Shown: positions 35,866 through 45,206, numbered from the stretch's first letter. The stretch is 64,000 nucleotides of DNA from Carnobacterium gallinarum DSM 4847 (GCF_000744375.1 NZ_JQLU01000005.1:806001-870000); one strand, 5' to 3'. The notes: a model not told the origin generated them from the letters alone. Numbers and translations: made by a program.

Positions 35866-37367
35866 TTATCTAACCCATCTCCTTCCATACGATCAGCCCA
35901 CAATCGGTTCGTTAACGCATCACTAACCGTCATTACCGTTAGAAAATCAAAAATAACGGCACTTAAAAATAAATGTTTTGCTAAATCTGCGTCACCATCA
36001 CCAATTACAGACACAATCAAAATAACAAAAACCATTGCTAAACTCGCTATAATTAACCAATAACGCAACATTCTTCGAGGCGCATTTTGTTTATACGCAG
36101 CGTAAACACTTGGAAAATAAATGCCTAGATATACGAATGTCCAAATAATCAAAAAGCCCATGGTTTTAGGGAAAAATTCTCGCTTAATGCTACTATATAA
36201 AGTAAAATAGCGCGTCCGTTCTTTAAACGGTTTTCCAGCAGATTTTTCGTAATTCCCCATCTCATAAGGTTGAACTTGATGGATATCATTCGCTGCTGCA
36301 CTTAAAATTGTATAAAAGTCAGCTGGATTAAATAAATAATGCTTTAAAACCCAACCAAATCCATATCTATCATAAAATTCCTTCAACATATAATTTCCAT
36401 TTGTATCGATAGCTGAGTATTCTTGAAAATAAGTATTGCCTTTTAATAAAGCAAATTGTTCTTCCATATTCCCGTCTTCTAACGCTTTTTCTGGATTTTC
36501 TGACTCCAATAACACTCCACGAGTCATTGACTGAAATTGATTAATATTATTGAACTCTGTTGTAATAAGAGTATACGTTAATGCCCCAGAGACAAGTACA
36601 AGCACTAATCCCAGAGTCACAAACAACCGATAAAAAAGTTGTTTTCTAACCATTAACACCCCAACAAAAATCAAGCCAATACACACTGCCAATGGTGCGT
36701 TCTGCTGTTTTGCCGTAATCATAAAAACCGAGCTAACTGTCAGTAACACAATCATAGCTATTTGGTTATAGCGTTTACGATAAAGCAGTAAGGTTGCCGC
36801 AAATACATAGAGCATCATGATAAACATAATAGGTTCACTATACAAAGAATTAAAATACAACGTATACGCTGTATCACCAAAAACAAGTACTACTATACAT
36901 GCCAAAATATATCCAGTTTTACGTTTAGTTCCATACGTTAGACCCTCTGTTAATAGGTAAATAGCACCTAAATATAAGATAAAATAAAGACCACCTAAAA
37001 AACGAATATCAAACATCGCTTGACTATAAAACAGCTTATTAAGTAATAAGGCTAATTGAATAAATAAAGTTTGAGACGAAAATAGACTCGCTATATTTTC
37101 ATTATAGTATTGTAAAATCCCATAGTTTTTCACAAAATAGCCAAAATATTGATCGCTGTCTTTTGAAAGCTCATATAAGCCATTGCTGTAAATCATCCTA
37201 AAAAAATCGCCGTTATCTGCAATTCCGTTAATTGGCGGAACAAACAATAATATTCCAACAATGATTCCAACTAGCAATACCGCCAACCATGCAGGAGAAA
37301 TAAAACGACTGATAAAATGTAAAGGTTTCTCTAAAATTGATTTTATTTTTTGTAGTAAAAGCCTCAT
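35862..37367 (-). CDS. Polytopic membrane protein of the polysaccharide locus (PssA-like)
   Basis: A 501-residue integral membrane protein with about 11-12 helices. An early loop with GIADNGDFFRMIYSNGLYEL between helices 1 and 2 and the large extracellular loop (about 255-375, rich in Tyr/Phe/Asn) recall GT-C-type glycosyltransferases, which keep acidic residues in the first loop. A role adding a substituent to the polymer or supplying a lipid-linked sugar is possible but not shown. Start: ATG 37367 has GGGAGGTGA 5 bases upstream; the longer ATG at 37394 lacks one. It follows the GH8-like gene by 33 bases and overlaps the next gene (ATGA). Confidence 0.7.
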   Translation of the reverse strand: MRLLLQKIKSILEKPLHFISRFISPAWLAVLLVGIIVGILLFVPPINGIADNGDFFRMIYSNGLYELSKDSDQYFGYFVKNYGILQYYNENIASLFSSQTLFIQLALLLNKLFYSQAMFDIRFLGGLYFILYLGAIYLLTEGLTYGTKRKTGYILACIVVLVFGDTAYTLYFNSLYSEPIMFIMMLYVFAATLLLYRKRYNQIAMIVLLTVSSVFMITAKQQNAPLAVCIGLIFVGVLMVRKQLFYRLFVTLGLVLVLVSGALTYTLITTEFNNINQFQSMTRGVLLESENPEKALEDGNMEEQFALLKGNTYFQEYSAIDTNGNYMLKEFYDRYGFGWVLKHYLFNPADFYTILSAAANDIHQVQPYEMGNYEKSAGKPFKERTRYFTLYSSIKREFFPKTMGFLIIWTFVYLGIYFPSVYAAYKQNAPRRMLRYWLIIASLAMVFVILIVSVIGDGDADLAKHLFLSAVIFDFLTVMTVSDALTNRLWADRMEGDGLDK

Positions 37368-37400
37368 TAGCTCACCTCCCAGATACCTCTTCAATTATCC

Positions 37401-38603
37401 TTAATATTGATAGGTTAATAACGCAATTAAATTGTTGAAAGAAAAAGCTGCTTGTGTGGAAACATCTCCATATCCACCATTTAACGGACTAGCTGAATCG
37501 TTAATCTGGCTGGCTTCCATGTGATCCATTGCTAAATCATAAAATTCTTGATCGCCGACTTCTGAGGCGATCATTGCTGCAATTCCATATGCCGCTGCAG
37601 ATTGATTTGTATCTGTAACTTTTCCAGTTGGTGAGTAGCGATTAGCAAGTTTTCCATTTGCCACTTGTTGTTTAACAAAATTCAGGCTTTCAGTTTTTGC
37701 TTGATTCACTTCTGCCAAACGTAAAATCGTTAGCAATGATTCCACCACATTAATTTCTTCACTATCAAAGTAAGTTTTTTTCTGATAATCATAACGCGTT
37801 TGATAGAGAGGAAATGTATCACCTAAATATCCTCCTGTTAGAATACGTTCTTGCTCAGTAAGTAGAGTTTGTTTTTCATTATCAGGTAACGACAACAATT
37901 TAAGCGTTCGTAAATCGATATAACATAACGTAACAAACTGATTTCGTTGATCTGTTTGGCTATCATGAAAATCAACCATTTCATCGCCTTGAATATTCGT
38001 TGTTAACAGACGGCTACCATAGGTTTTCCCTAAATCTGAATATTCCTTTACTCCAAAAGCTTGATTTCCTTCAAATAAACCTCTAACTAAACGTAAATCA
38101 TCAACAACCGCATTGACTGGATATAATTTTTTCTTTTTAGGACTAAAACGATAACTAAATTGATCCTGATCATTAAAGACTTTTAACGCTTTAGACCAAG
38201 TTTGATCAAATAATTTTTTATCTTTCGCTAGCGCGCTATAGCGTAACAACAACCCTGCGGACTCACTTAGAACTTCATGCCCCGTTGCTACATCTTGATT
38301 CTCATCTGTATCTAAAAAATTCGTATAAATACCAAATTCGCTGGTCATCTGTTTTTGAATGAAATTCAATAACGCCTCTTGATTTTTAGCCGTTGTTGCT
38401 CGTTTTGCACCATAACCACTAGTAGGTCGAATGATCTTCACTACTTCTTGCTCCTCTGCACTGGTGATTGAACTTAATTGCGAAATTGGTGCAGTTGCAT
38501 TTCTCATAGACTCTTTTTTTACTATATGAGAATAAAAAAAGATCCCACTACCTAAAATAAGAACAAGAACCAGAAGTCCAATACTTATTTTCTTAGTATT
38601 CAT
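37401..38603 (-). CDS. Membrane-anchored GH8-like glycoside hydrolase
   Basis: A 400-residue protein with an N-terminal membrane helix (about 5-25) and an (alpha/alpha)6-barrel-like domain. The segment GHEVLSESAGLLLRYSALAKDKKLFDQTW equals the GH8 region holding the catalytic Glu, VVDDLRLVRGLF the one holding the Asp, and DTNQSAAAYGIAAMIAS and SPLNGGYGDVS follow. BcsZ in cellulose operons and PssZ in Listeria are GH8 enzymes that trim the polymer, so this is the likely polymer hydrolase. Start: ATG 38603 follows AAAGGGAG; the ATG at 38627 has no ribosome site and would overlap the upstream gene. Key segments read in two pieces here to stay short; substrate unknown. Confidence 0.75.
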   Translation of the reverse strand: MNTKKISIGLLVLVLILGSGIFFYSHIVKKESMRNATAPISQLSSITSAEEQEVVKIIRPTSGYGAKRATTAKNQEALLNFIQKQMTSEFGIYTNFLDTDENQDVATGHEVLSESAGLLLRYSALAKDKKLFDQTWSKALKVFNDQDQFSYRFSPKKKKLYPVNAVVDDLRLVRGLFEGNQAFGVKEYSDLGKTYGSRLLTTNIQGDEMVDFHDSQTDQRNQFVTLCYIDLRTLKLLSLPDNEKQTLLTEQERILTGGYLGDTFPLYQTRYDYQKKTYFDSEEINVVESLLTILRLAEVNQAKTESLNFVKQQVANGKLANRYSPTGKVTDTNQSAAAYGIAAMIASEVGDQEFYDLAMDHMEASQINDSASPLNGGYGDVSTQAAFSFNNLIALLTYQY

Positions 38604-38619
38604 TGCCTTAAAACTCCCT

Positions 38620-39069
38620 TTATTCATTTTCTGCTAGAAATGCGTTAATTTTAGCTTCGTCTTTATAATTATCTAATCGCTGTGTAACTTGTCCATTTTT
38701 AATTACTAAAACTGCTGGTACAGAAGTTATTTCTGTCTTTGCAATTACATCTTCAAAAGTTTTTACATCAGCCTTTTTGCCATCATCTGTATTATAGTAG
38801 AGAATATTTTGTTTATTCGTTGCCAAAGCATTTTCGAGCAACGGTTGAAAAGCCTGACATTTGTCACACGTTGGGCGACCGATATAAACTAGTCCATCTT
38901 TTTTTTCATCAAATAACGTCACTATTTTCTGTGCATTCACATTTTCAATTCCTATATTCGGACTAGCTTTTTCTTTTACTGGTTTTGCTTGATTTGTAAA
39001 AAATAATACCACGGCTACGCTAACTAAAATAACACCTGCTACCGACCAAATTTTCCATCCTATTTTCAT
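38620..39069 (-). CDS. Membrane-anchored thioredoxin-like protein
   Basis: A 149-residue protein: one N-terminal helix (about 6-26), then an extracellular thioredoxin fold with the redox motif RPTCDKCQAF (CxxC) at about residue 68, the cis-Pro region ITSVPAVLVIKNG and a C-terminal helix. It could reduce or form disulfides outside the cell. It is first in the polysaccharide operon, 16 bases before the GH8-like gene, and its ribosome site GGCGGAG is good. Other gene products of the operon contain few Cys, so its client is unclear; the BcsB-like protein (Cys in DVCRIT and NLPCTPA) is the best candidate. Confidence 0.85.
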   Translation of the reverse strand: MKIGWKIWSVAGVILVSVAVVLFFTNQAKPVKEKASPNIGIENVNAQKIVTLFDEKKDGLVYIGRPTCDKCQAFQPLLENALATNKQNILYYNTDDGKKADVKTFEDVIAKTEITSVPAVLVIKNGQVTQRLDNYKDEAKINAFLAENE

Positions 39070-39475
39070 TTCTCCGCCTCACTTTTCTCCTGATAATTCT
39101 TGATTTTATAAAATTCTAACCATAAGTATAAATAAAATTCAGTTATTAAATTTAGTTATTTCTATCAATTATATGATCTTATATAAAATTTTAGCATAAC
39201 TCATCAAATATGGTTAGCTAGAAGGTTTATTTCTTGATATTTTTTAGATTCAGACTTAAGTTACACTCCTGAAAAGAGGTTCTTTTTACACTCATTATAT
39301 AATAACGTAAATTTTACTATTTAAATAGTAAAAACCGTCTGAATCTAACGATTTGTTTATCAATTTTTTTTGTTATCTAATAAAGAAATGATAAAGCCCA
39401 TATAAATGGAGCGATTTATTCATTTCAGATACAACTCATGATTTGTGAACTAAACGTAGTTCCAAATAAGAGAAG
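39070..39475. other. Upstream region of the polysaccharide operon
   Basis: About 400 AT-rich bases without an ORF. It contains the long inverted repeat listed separately, an inner hairpin TTTACTAT/ATAGTAAA (39313-39332) and several -10-like TATAAT sequences on the minus strand (for example near 39165-39180). I found no match to c-di-GMP riboswitch consensus elements. Confidence 0.5.
39244..39348. repeat. 12-bp inverted repeat enclosing 81 bases
   Basis: TTAGATTCAGAC (39244-39255) and GTCTGAATCTAA (39337-39348) are exact reverse complements. The interior holds its own small hairpin. No flanking target duplication is evident, so I cannot call it a MITE; a structured leader RNA of the polysaccharide operon or a regulator site is equally possible. 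Confidence 0.5.
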
Positions 39476-39504
39476 TTGACTTCACATTATACACGTTGTA
39501 TATT
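39476..39504 (+). promoter_or_regulatory. Promoter with near-palindrome upstream of the HTH gene
   Basis: -35 TTGACT (39476-39481), 17-base spacer, -10 TATATT (39499-39504). A near-palindrome TATACACGTTGTATA (39488-39502) overlaps the -10 and could be the operator for autoregulation by the HTH protein. Confidence 0.6.
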
Positions 39505-39547
39505 GAACATATAAAGTCATATAGTTCCCTACAAAGGAGGATCTTCT

Positions 39548-39751
39548 TTGACAACAATACTAAACAAGGTACGAGAAGAAAGAAAAACAAAAAAAATGAC
39601 ACAAGAAGAGCTTGCAGGGAAAGTCGGCGTTACAAGGAGAACAATCATCTCACTGGAAAAGGGAAGTTATGTTCCATCATTATTACTAGCTCTTGATCTG
39701 TCAGAAGTACTTGATATCAAAATTGATGAATTATTTTTAAAAAGCGACTGA
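39548..39751 (+). CDS. XRE-family HTH regulator
   Basis: A 67-residue Cro/CI-type regulator made only of the helix-turn-helix domain: KVREERKTKKMTQEELAGKV, GVTRRTIISLEKG and the ALDLSEVLDIKIDELF tail. TTG start at 39548 with AAGGAGG 7 bases upstream. In related genomes this kind of gene precedes a small membrane-protein gene, with which it forms a pair; here that partner is broken. It could regulate its own promoter through the near-palindrome at 39488-39502. Confidence 0.88.
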   Translation: MTTILNKVREERKTKKMTQEELAGKVGVTRRTIISLEKGSYVPSLLLALDLSEVLDIKIDELFLKSD

Positions 39752-40204
39752 CTAATGAAAATATTATCTTTGAAGCAGTTGGAAACTCAATCATGGTTTT
39801 ATTACTTGCTACTGCCTTGATTGAAGTAATTTCAACGAATATCCACTGCACTACGAATGGATTTCAGACTACAATTAGGACTAAAGTCCACTGGATTTAT
39901 CGTTTACCTACTTGCCTTTATTCTTTGTAGCTGGATTTTTAGCAAAAAGGAGAAAAGCTATCCAATGAAGGCTGGCGAGTTTAGCATTGCTGATGAACGA
40001 GAGAATACTACTGCTTATTTTATTGCTTCATGTACTGCTATGATAACTAGCTTGTCGATGTTTATATTCATCAATAGTTGGATGAATCCACCTTTTAAGA
40101 CTCGTCTTGATTTACTTACTTCAGGCATTATACTATTTGCTTTGGTGATCTGCACTGGCTTCATTTCCTATGCAATCGTTTGGTGTGTACAGAATACAAG
40201 ATAA
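39748..40204 (+). pseudogene. Frameshifted membrane-protein partner of the HTH regulator
   Basis: The frame from 39748 reads LTNENIIFEAVGNSIMVLLL then ATALIEVISTNIH and goes wrong near 39840. The homologous continuation MDFRLQLGLKSTGFIVYLLA, then KAGEFSIADERENTTAYF, is in another frame from 39857 to 40204 (115 codons). Joined, the pieces give a normal three- to four-helix protein with a DEREN motif. ATG 39857 has no ribosome site, and the 5' part has no proper start codon in frame (ATG 39755 is in the 3' frame). It is therefore probably non-functional, or expressed only by frameshifting. A sequencing error could also explain it. Confidence 0.65.
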
Positions 40205-40240
40205 AACATTTAATTAGCATAACCAAGAAAGGAGCCACGT

Positions 40241-41083
40241 ATGATTACAATTGGCTTAACGAATTGGAAAGGTCACAACACTTTAATTGTTGATAAAAAT
40301 AAAGAGCTAGAAAATTATACTTCCCATTTTCCCTTTGTTGAAATGGATACTAGCTTCTATTCCATTCAACCTGAAAATAACCTTTTAAACTGGATAGATA
40401 AAACGCCTGCAGGATTTCAATTTATTCCGAAAGCTTTTCAAGCAATGACGACTCATCGAGAATGGGGCGATTATTTTACCAGTGAGGCACTAATGTTTAA
40501 AGTTTTTATCGATTCTTTTCAACCGATGCTAGACGCCAAAAGAATCAAAGCTTTTCTCTTTCAATTTCCACCTTATTTTGCTTGTTCTAGTGAAAATGTC
40601 CTTTATTTGCGCAAGATTCGGCACTGGATGGGAGATTTGCCTGTTGCAATTGAATTTAGAAACCATACCTGGTTTTCTGAGCTTTATTATGGGAAAACGA
40701 TTGAATTTCTTAAAGAAATGCAGTTTATTCAGACTACTGTCGATCAACCTCAGACTCAAACAAATAGTATTCCTCGTGTTTTAGAAGTAACTAATCCAGA
40801 ACTGACGCTACTTCGATTACATGGTCGTAACTTTGATGGTTGGTTAAATGCAAGTAATCCTGACTGGCGCAAAACTAGAACACTGTACAATTACAATCAC
40901 GCTGAGATAACTGAGATTAAAGGCTATGTAGAAAAATTGGCTCTTCATGCTAAAGAAGTTGCCGTTATTTTCAATAATAATTCTGGCGGACATGCAGCTG
41001 GCAACGCTAAGGAACTACAAAAGCAGCTAAATCTGACCTTCCCCAACCTAGCACCACAGCAAATGGGCTTGGATTTATTTTAA
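40241..41083 (+). CDS. DUF72/YecE-family protein
   Basis: A 280-residue TIM-barrel-like protein of unknown biochemical role, widespread in bacteria. Family motifs are GLTNWKGHNTL near the start, FPFVEMDTSFYSIQ, FIPKAFQAMTTHREW, AIEFRNHTWF, and LRLHGRNFDGWL, with the C-terminal NNNSGGHAAGNAKEL. AAGGAGCC precedes ATG 40241. The gene stands alone between the HTH pair and the Ca2+-ATPase and ends in a bidirectional terminator. Confidence 0.9.
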   Translation: MITIGLTNWKGHNTLIVDKNKELENYTSHFPFVEMDTSFYSIQPENNLLNWIDKTPAGFQFIPKAFQAMTTHREWGDYFTSEALMFKVFIDSFQPMLDAKRIKAFLFQFPPYFACSSENVLYLRKIRHWMGDLPVAIEFRNHTWFSELYYGKTIEFLKEMQFIQTTVDQPQTQTNSIPRVLEVTNPELTLLRLHGRNFDGWLNASNPDWRKTRTLYNYNHAEITEIKGYVEKLALHAKEVAVIFNNNSGGHAAGNAKELQKQLNLTFPNLAPQQMGLDLF

Positions 41084-41172
41084 GAAAGCAACAAAGGTCT
41101 ATGATAAAAGTGCATAGCTCCACTAAATAAGAAGAGATCACTTTTTTACCAACGTATATACACAGAAAAAAA

Positions 41173-41205
41173 TCGAAACAAAACTACAACATAGTTTTGT
41201 TTCGA
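41173..41205. terminator. Bidirectional terminator between DUF72 and Ca2+-ATPase genes
   Basis: Fourteen-base perfect arms TCGAAACAAAACTA (41173-41186) and TAGTTTTGTTTCGA (41192-41205), with GTTTTTATTTTT on the plus side and an A-run on the left for the minus strand. Confidence 0.88.
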
Positions 41206-41224
41206 GTTTTTATTTTTATGTTAA

Positions 41225-43873
41225 TTAATCTTTTGAAATAGCTTTTACAATCAATTTACGACACATATCAATTGGAATAGCTAAGACAGATAAACCGAGA
41301 ACCATTGCCCATTCATGGAAGTTTAATGGCGTTGTTCTTAAGATTGGACCACCAATAAAGGTCATCACAATTTGAACGACAATAATCAATAACATAATGC
41401 GTAAAAACATCTTATTACGATTTAAGTTATCGAAAATATTCAGTTTCTCTGTACGTGTATTGAATCCATTAAAGACAGCATACAAGATAAAGAATGAGAA
41501 GAAACCTGTTTGAAGAGCTAAAAGATCATTATCAAAGAATTTCAACATGAACTCGCCTTTTAACATCCAAAGACCAATCGCTGTAATCACGACACCTTCA
41601 GTTGCAAATGCAGAGAACATTCCTTTAGTAACAATGTTTTCAGCACGATCTTTTGGTTTTTCTTTCATATAACGTCTCAATGTTGGTTCTGCACCAAAGG
41701 CAAGAGCTGCCAATGTATCCATTACTAAGTTAACCCATAACATTTGTGTAATCGTCAATGGATGATCGATTCCTACAAATGGTGCGATAAAGCTGATTAA
41801 TAAAGCTCCAACGTTTAAAGTTAATTGGAAGACGATAAATTTTTGAATTGAACGGTAAATTGTACGACCGAAGAGAATCGATTGTGCAATTGATTTAAAG
41901 TTATCATCTAAAATAACAATATCGCCAGCTTCTTTAGCAACTTCAGTTCCGCTACCCATTGCAAACCCAACGTCTGCACGTTTCAAGGCTGGACTATCAT
42001 TTACACCATCACCAGTCATCCCAACAACTAAACCAATTTCTTGTGATAAACGAACTAAACGTGATTTATCCGTTGGCAAAGCACGAGCGATCACTCGAAT
42101 ATTAGGTAAGATTGATTTGACTTCTTCATCTGGCATTTCATTTAATTCTTGCGATGTTAATACAATGTCATCTTCTGCTTGTAAAATATTTGCATCTTTC
42201 GCAATTGCCACGGCTGTTTCTTTACGGTCACCAGTAATCATAACTACTTGAACGCCTGCTTGTTGTACTTCGTGGATTGCTTCAATTGCTTCTGGACGAA
42301 CATCATCACGAATAGCTAAAATTCCGACTAATGTATAATCCGAAGGTAAGCTTTCTTCTGTTACGACTTCATCTGTTGTTGCTAAGATTAACACACGAAT
42401 TGATTTTTTCGCTAATTCGTTAATTTTATTATCTAATTCTGCTAGTTTTGTAAAAGCAACTTTTTGTCCATCTTGATCATAATACGTTGAACAGTTTGGT
42501 AAAATCTTTTCTGGCGCCCCTTTAATTAAGGTTGTATTCCAATCACCAGCTACTTGTGTTGCTGAGAATTTACGTGCAGAAGAGAATGGGATTGTCGTTA
42601 CATGTTCTAGTGTTCCAAATGATTTCTCATCTTTTTCAACGAAGGCTAAAACAGCTTTTTCTGTTGGATTCCCACCAATAATCAGGATTCCACCATTTTC
42701 ATCTTCTGTCATAACCGCATTTGTATTATTTAAAATCGTTGTACTAACAATGCGTTTTAATTCAGTTGGAATTTCACCTAATTTGCTATAATCCTCGTTC
42801 GCACCGTTAATATAAGAAACAACATCTAATTGTCCTTTAGTAATCGTTCCTGTTTTATCAGAGAATAACATGTTTAAGCTTCCGCTTGTTTCGATACCTT
42901 CTAACTTACGAACTAAGATATTGTCACGTAGCATTTTTTTCATGTTTTGTGATAATACCATTGCAATCATCATTGGCAAACCTTCTGGAACAGCTACTAC
43001 AATAATAATAACTGCTAAAATAAAGGCTTCAACAACGTTATTTCCGACTTCACCAATGTTGCTAAAATATTCGCTAATTTTAGCGCCATTAAATTGGTTT
43101 TCAATAAAAATTTTGTTGACCATAAATGAAATAAAGATTAAAACCCCACCAGTATAACCAGCTTTTGAAATTTTATCTGCTAAATCAGCAAGTTTTAATT
43201 TCAATGGAGATTCACGTTCTTCAACTGTTAATTCAGAGGCCATTTGACCGAAGAATGATTTGTCTCCGACTTTAGTTACTTTCATTACAGCTTCACCACT
43301 AGTAATTACGGCACCACGGAATAAAGCATGTTCATTAAATGTATCGCCATCTTCGTACTCTTGACCTGGCTCTAAAGGAATTTTTTTCGCTTCATCAGAT
43401 TCACCATTTAGTGAAGCTTGATCGACTTTTAAGTCACCATCTAACAACACACCATCAGCAGGAATTTTATCCCCTGTTTGTAAGATGATTTCATCACCTT
43501 GAACAATATCATCGATTTTAATCTCAACAACATGTCCGTCTCGAAAGACTTTAACGATAATCTTAGAGGCATCTTCTTGTAATTTTTGGAAAGCTGATTC
43601 ATTTGAGAATTCGCTCCATGTTCCAATTAATGTTGCTAATAATACAGCAATTGCGATTCCTAGTGCTTCAAACCATTCTGCATAACCTAAAAAGGCAAAA
43701 ATAAGATTTAATACAAGTGCTACTAGTAAGATTTTGATAATTGGATCATCAAAATTGCCTTTTAATTTGTCGAGAAACGTTTCGGTTTCTTTTTCAGTTA
43801 ATCCATTCGTACCATGTTCTTGCCTTGACTTTTCAACTTCTGCTGTTGTTAAGCCGCTAAATTTTTTATTCAA
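41225..43873 (-). CDS. P2A-type Ca2+-transporting ATPase
   Basis: An 882-residue cation pump that exports Ca2+ from the cytoplasm. The phosphorylated Asp is in LFSDKTGTITKG; TGES in the actuator is represented by SLNGESDEAKK; the hinge is MTGDGVNDSPALKRADVG. Ca2+ site residues are visible: VPEGLPMMIAMVLSQ in M4 and WVNLVMDTLAALAFG (Asn, Asp) in M6. Ten helices fit, and the length matches PMR1/LMCA-type pumps. Next to three TerD genes, which bind Ca2+, so a Ca2+-linked stress function is plausible. ATG 43873 follows AAAGGGAG. A large hairpin lies between it and the last TerD gene. Confidence 0.93.
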   Translation of the reverse strand: MNKKFSGLTTAEVEKSRQEHGTNGLTEKETETFLDKLKGNFDDPIIKILLVALVLNLIFAFLGYAEWFEALGIAIAVLLATLIGTWSEFSNESAFQKLQEDASKIIVKVFRDGHVVEIKIDDIVQGDEIILQTGDKIPADGVLLDGDLKVDQASLNGESDEAKKIPLEPGQEYEDGDTFNEHALFRGAVITSGEAVMKVTKVGDKSFFGQMASELTVEERESPLKLKLADLADKISKAGYTGGVLIFISFMVNKIFIENQFNGAKISEYFSNIGEVGNNVVEAFILAVIIIVVAVPEGLPMMIAMVLSQNMKKMLRDNILVRKLEGIETSGSLNMLFSDKTGTITKGQLDVVSYINGANEDYSKLGEIPTELKRIVSTTILNNTNAVMTEDENGGILIIGGNPTEKAVLAFVEKDEKSFGTLEHVTTIPFSSARKFSATQVAGDWNTTLIKGAPEKILPNCSTYYDQDGQKVAFTKLAELDNKINELAKKSIRVLILATTDEVVTEESLPSDYTLVGILAIRDDVRPEAIEAIHEVQQAGVQVVMITGDRKETAVAIAKDANILQAEDDIVLTSQELNEMPDEEVKSILPNIRVIARALPTDKSRLVRLSQEIGLVVGMTGDGVNDSPALKRADVGFAMGSGTEVAKEAGDIVILDDNFKSIAQSILFGRTIYRSIQKFIVFQLTLNVGALLISFIAPFVGIDHPLTITQMLWVNLVMDTLAALAFGAEPTLRRYMKEKPKDRAENIVTKGMFSAFATEGVVITAIGLWMLKGEFMLKFFDNDLLALQTGFFSFFILYAVFNGFNTRTEKLNIFDNLNRNKMFLRIMLLIIVVQIVMTFIGGPILRTTPLNFHEWAMVLGLSVLAIPIDMCRKLIVKAISKD

Positions 43874-43903
43874 TTTTTGTTCTCCCTTTTTTATCTAAAA
43901 TTA

Positions 43904-43941
43904 ATTGCAAGAAAGGAATAAGCTTATTCCCTTCTTGCAAT
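43904..43941 (-). terminator. Hairpin between the last TerD gene and the Ca2+-ATPase
   Basis: Nineteen-base arms (43904-43922 and 43923-43941) pair with one mismatch: ATTGCAAGAA/TTCTTGCAAT and GGAATAAG/CTTATTCC. The minus-strand downstream tract AATTAATTTTA is only weakly T-rich, so partial read-through from terD into the pump gene is likely. Confidence 0.6.
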
Positions 43942-43960
43942 CGAATACTTACTCATTTAT

Positions 43961-44542
43961 TTATAGAACATCTAAACCATAGGCTTGAACAAGAGATGCT
44001 AAGCCACCTTGGTAGCCGCTTCCGATGGCATTAAATTTCCATTCGCCGTTATGACGGTACAACTCACAGAAAACAACTGCTGTTTCAACTGAGAAATCTT
44101 CACCTAAATCAAAATTAATAATCTCTTCACCAGTTTCTTCATTCAAAATATGAACAAATGCATTGGAAACTTGTCCAAAGTTTTGGTTACGAGCAACCGC
44201 ATCATCAATTGTTACTGTAATGGCAATGCGATCAATTGATGGTGAAATTTTTGATAAATCGATTTTGATTTGCTCATCATCGCCATCTCCTTCACCAGTA
44301 CGGTTATCTCCTGTATGCACGACTGAACCATCTTCTGATTCTAAGTTGTTATAGAAAATAAAGCCATTTTCGTTGATACATTTGCCATTGGCATTTAATA
44401 AGAAAGCTGAAGCGTCTAAGTCAAAGGCAGCTCCACCATCATATTGATTTGTATCCCAGCCTAAACCAACGATTGTTTTTGTTAAACCAGGATTTGTTTT
44501 TGTTAAGTCAACTTTTTGACCTTTTGATAAATTAATAGCCAT
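43961..44542 (-). CDS. TerD-family stress protein (third)
   Basis: A 193-residue calcium-binding TerD-family protein starting [20 protein letters not shown]. The Ca2+-site stretch [17 protein letters not shown] is intact, and the tail [19 protein letters not shown] is typical. An upstream ATG at 44554 would add MEQF, but all its relatives begin MA[IV]. It lies 57 bases after the second TerD gene. Family members protect against tellurite, oxidants, phage or envelope stress; the molecular mechanism is not settled. Confidence 0.93.
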   Translation of the reverse strand: MAINLSKGQKVDLTKTNPGLTKTIVGLGWDTNQYDGGAAFDLDASAFLLNANGKCINENGFIFYNNLESEDGSVVHTGDNRTGEGDGDDEQIKIDLSKISPSIDRIAITVTIDDAVARNQNFGQVSNAFVHILNEETGEEIINFDLGEDFSVETAVVFCELYRHNGEWKFNAIGSGYQGGLASLVQAYGLDVL

Positions 44543-44599
44543 AAATTGTTCCATCCCATCTTAAAATAAAGTATAGTACTGTATTTTTGATTTTGTTCA

Positions 44600-45181
44600 T
44601 TAACCGATGTTTACGCCAAAGTCTTTACCTAAAGCAGCTAAACCACCTTGATAGCCACTACCAATTGCTGTAAATTTCCATTCGCCGTTATGACGATACA
44701 ATTCACCAACAACAATTGCTGTTTCAATTGAGAAGTCTTCACCTAAATCATAGCGAATCAATTCTTCTTCTGAGTCAGCATTCACAATTCGGATAAAGGC
44801 ATTTGATACTTGACCAAAGTTTTGATTACGCGTCTCTGCATCGTCAATCGTTACTGTGAAACGGATTTTTTCAATTGCTGAATCGACACCGCCTAATTGG
44901 ATGTTAATTGATTCATCATCGCCGTCTCCTTCGCCTGTACGATTATCGCCTTGATGAACAACCGCTCCATCAACACTAGTTGGTTGATTATAGAAGATAA
45001 AATCCGCATCGCTTCTAACTTTTTCGTTACCAGCAAGTAAAAAGACTTCAGCATCTAAATCAAAGTCTGCTTGACCATCATATTTATTCGTATCCCAACC
45101 AAGTCCTACACGAATTTTAGTTAAACCAGGATTTGTTTTTGTTAAATCTACTTTTTGTCCTTTTGCTAATGAAACTGCCAT
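44600..45181 (-). CDS. TerD-family stress protein (second)
   Basis: A 193-residue TerD paralogue starting [20 protein letters not shown], with [11 protein letters not shown] and the acidic Ca2+-binding stretch [17 protein letters not shown], then [19 protein letters not shown]. It is about two-thirds identical to the third copy by eye, so the two arose by local duplication. AGGAGG stands 5-8 bases before ATG 45181. A 21-base perfect hairpin lies between it and the first TerD gene and may set relative levels. Confidence 0.94.
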   Translation of the reverse strand: MAVSLAKGQKVDLTKTNPGLTKIRVGLGWDTNKYDGQADFDLDAEVFLLAGNEKVRSDADFIFYNQPTSVDGAVVHQGDNRTGEGDGDDESINIQLGGVDSAIEKIRFTVTIDDAETRNQNFGQVSNAFIRIVNADSEEELIRYDLGEDFSIETAIVVGELYRHNGEWKFTAIGSGYQGGLAALGKDFGVNIG

Positions 45182-45206
45182 AATAACATCCTCCTAAATT
45201 TTAATT

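Noticed and set aside
39070-39475. c-di-GMP riboswitch in front of the polysaccharide operon
   Set aside because: No GEMM-type conserved core could be found on the minus strand; only generic hairpins are visible.
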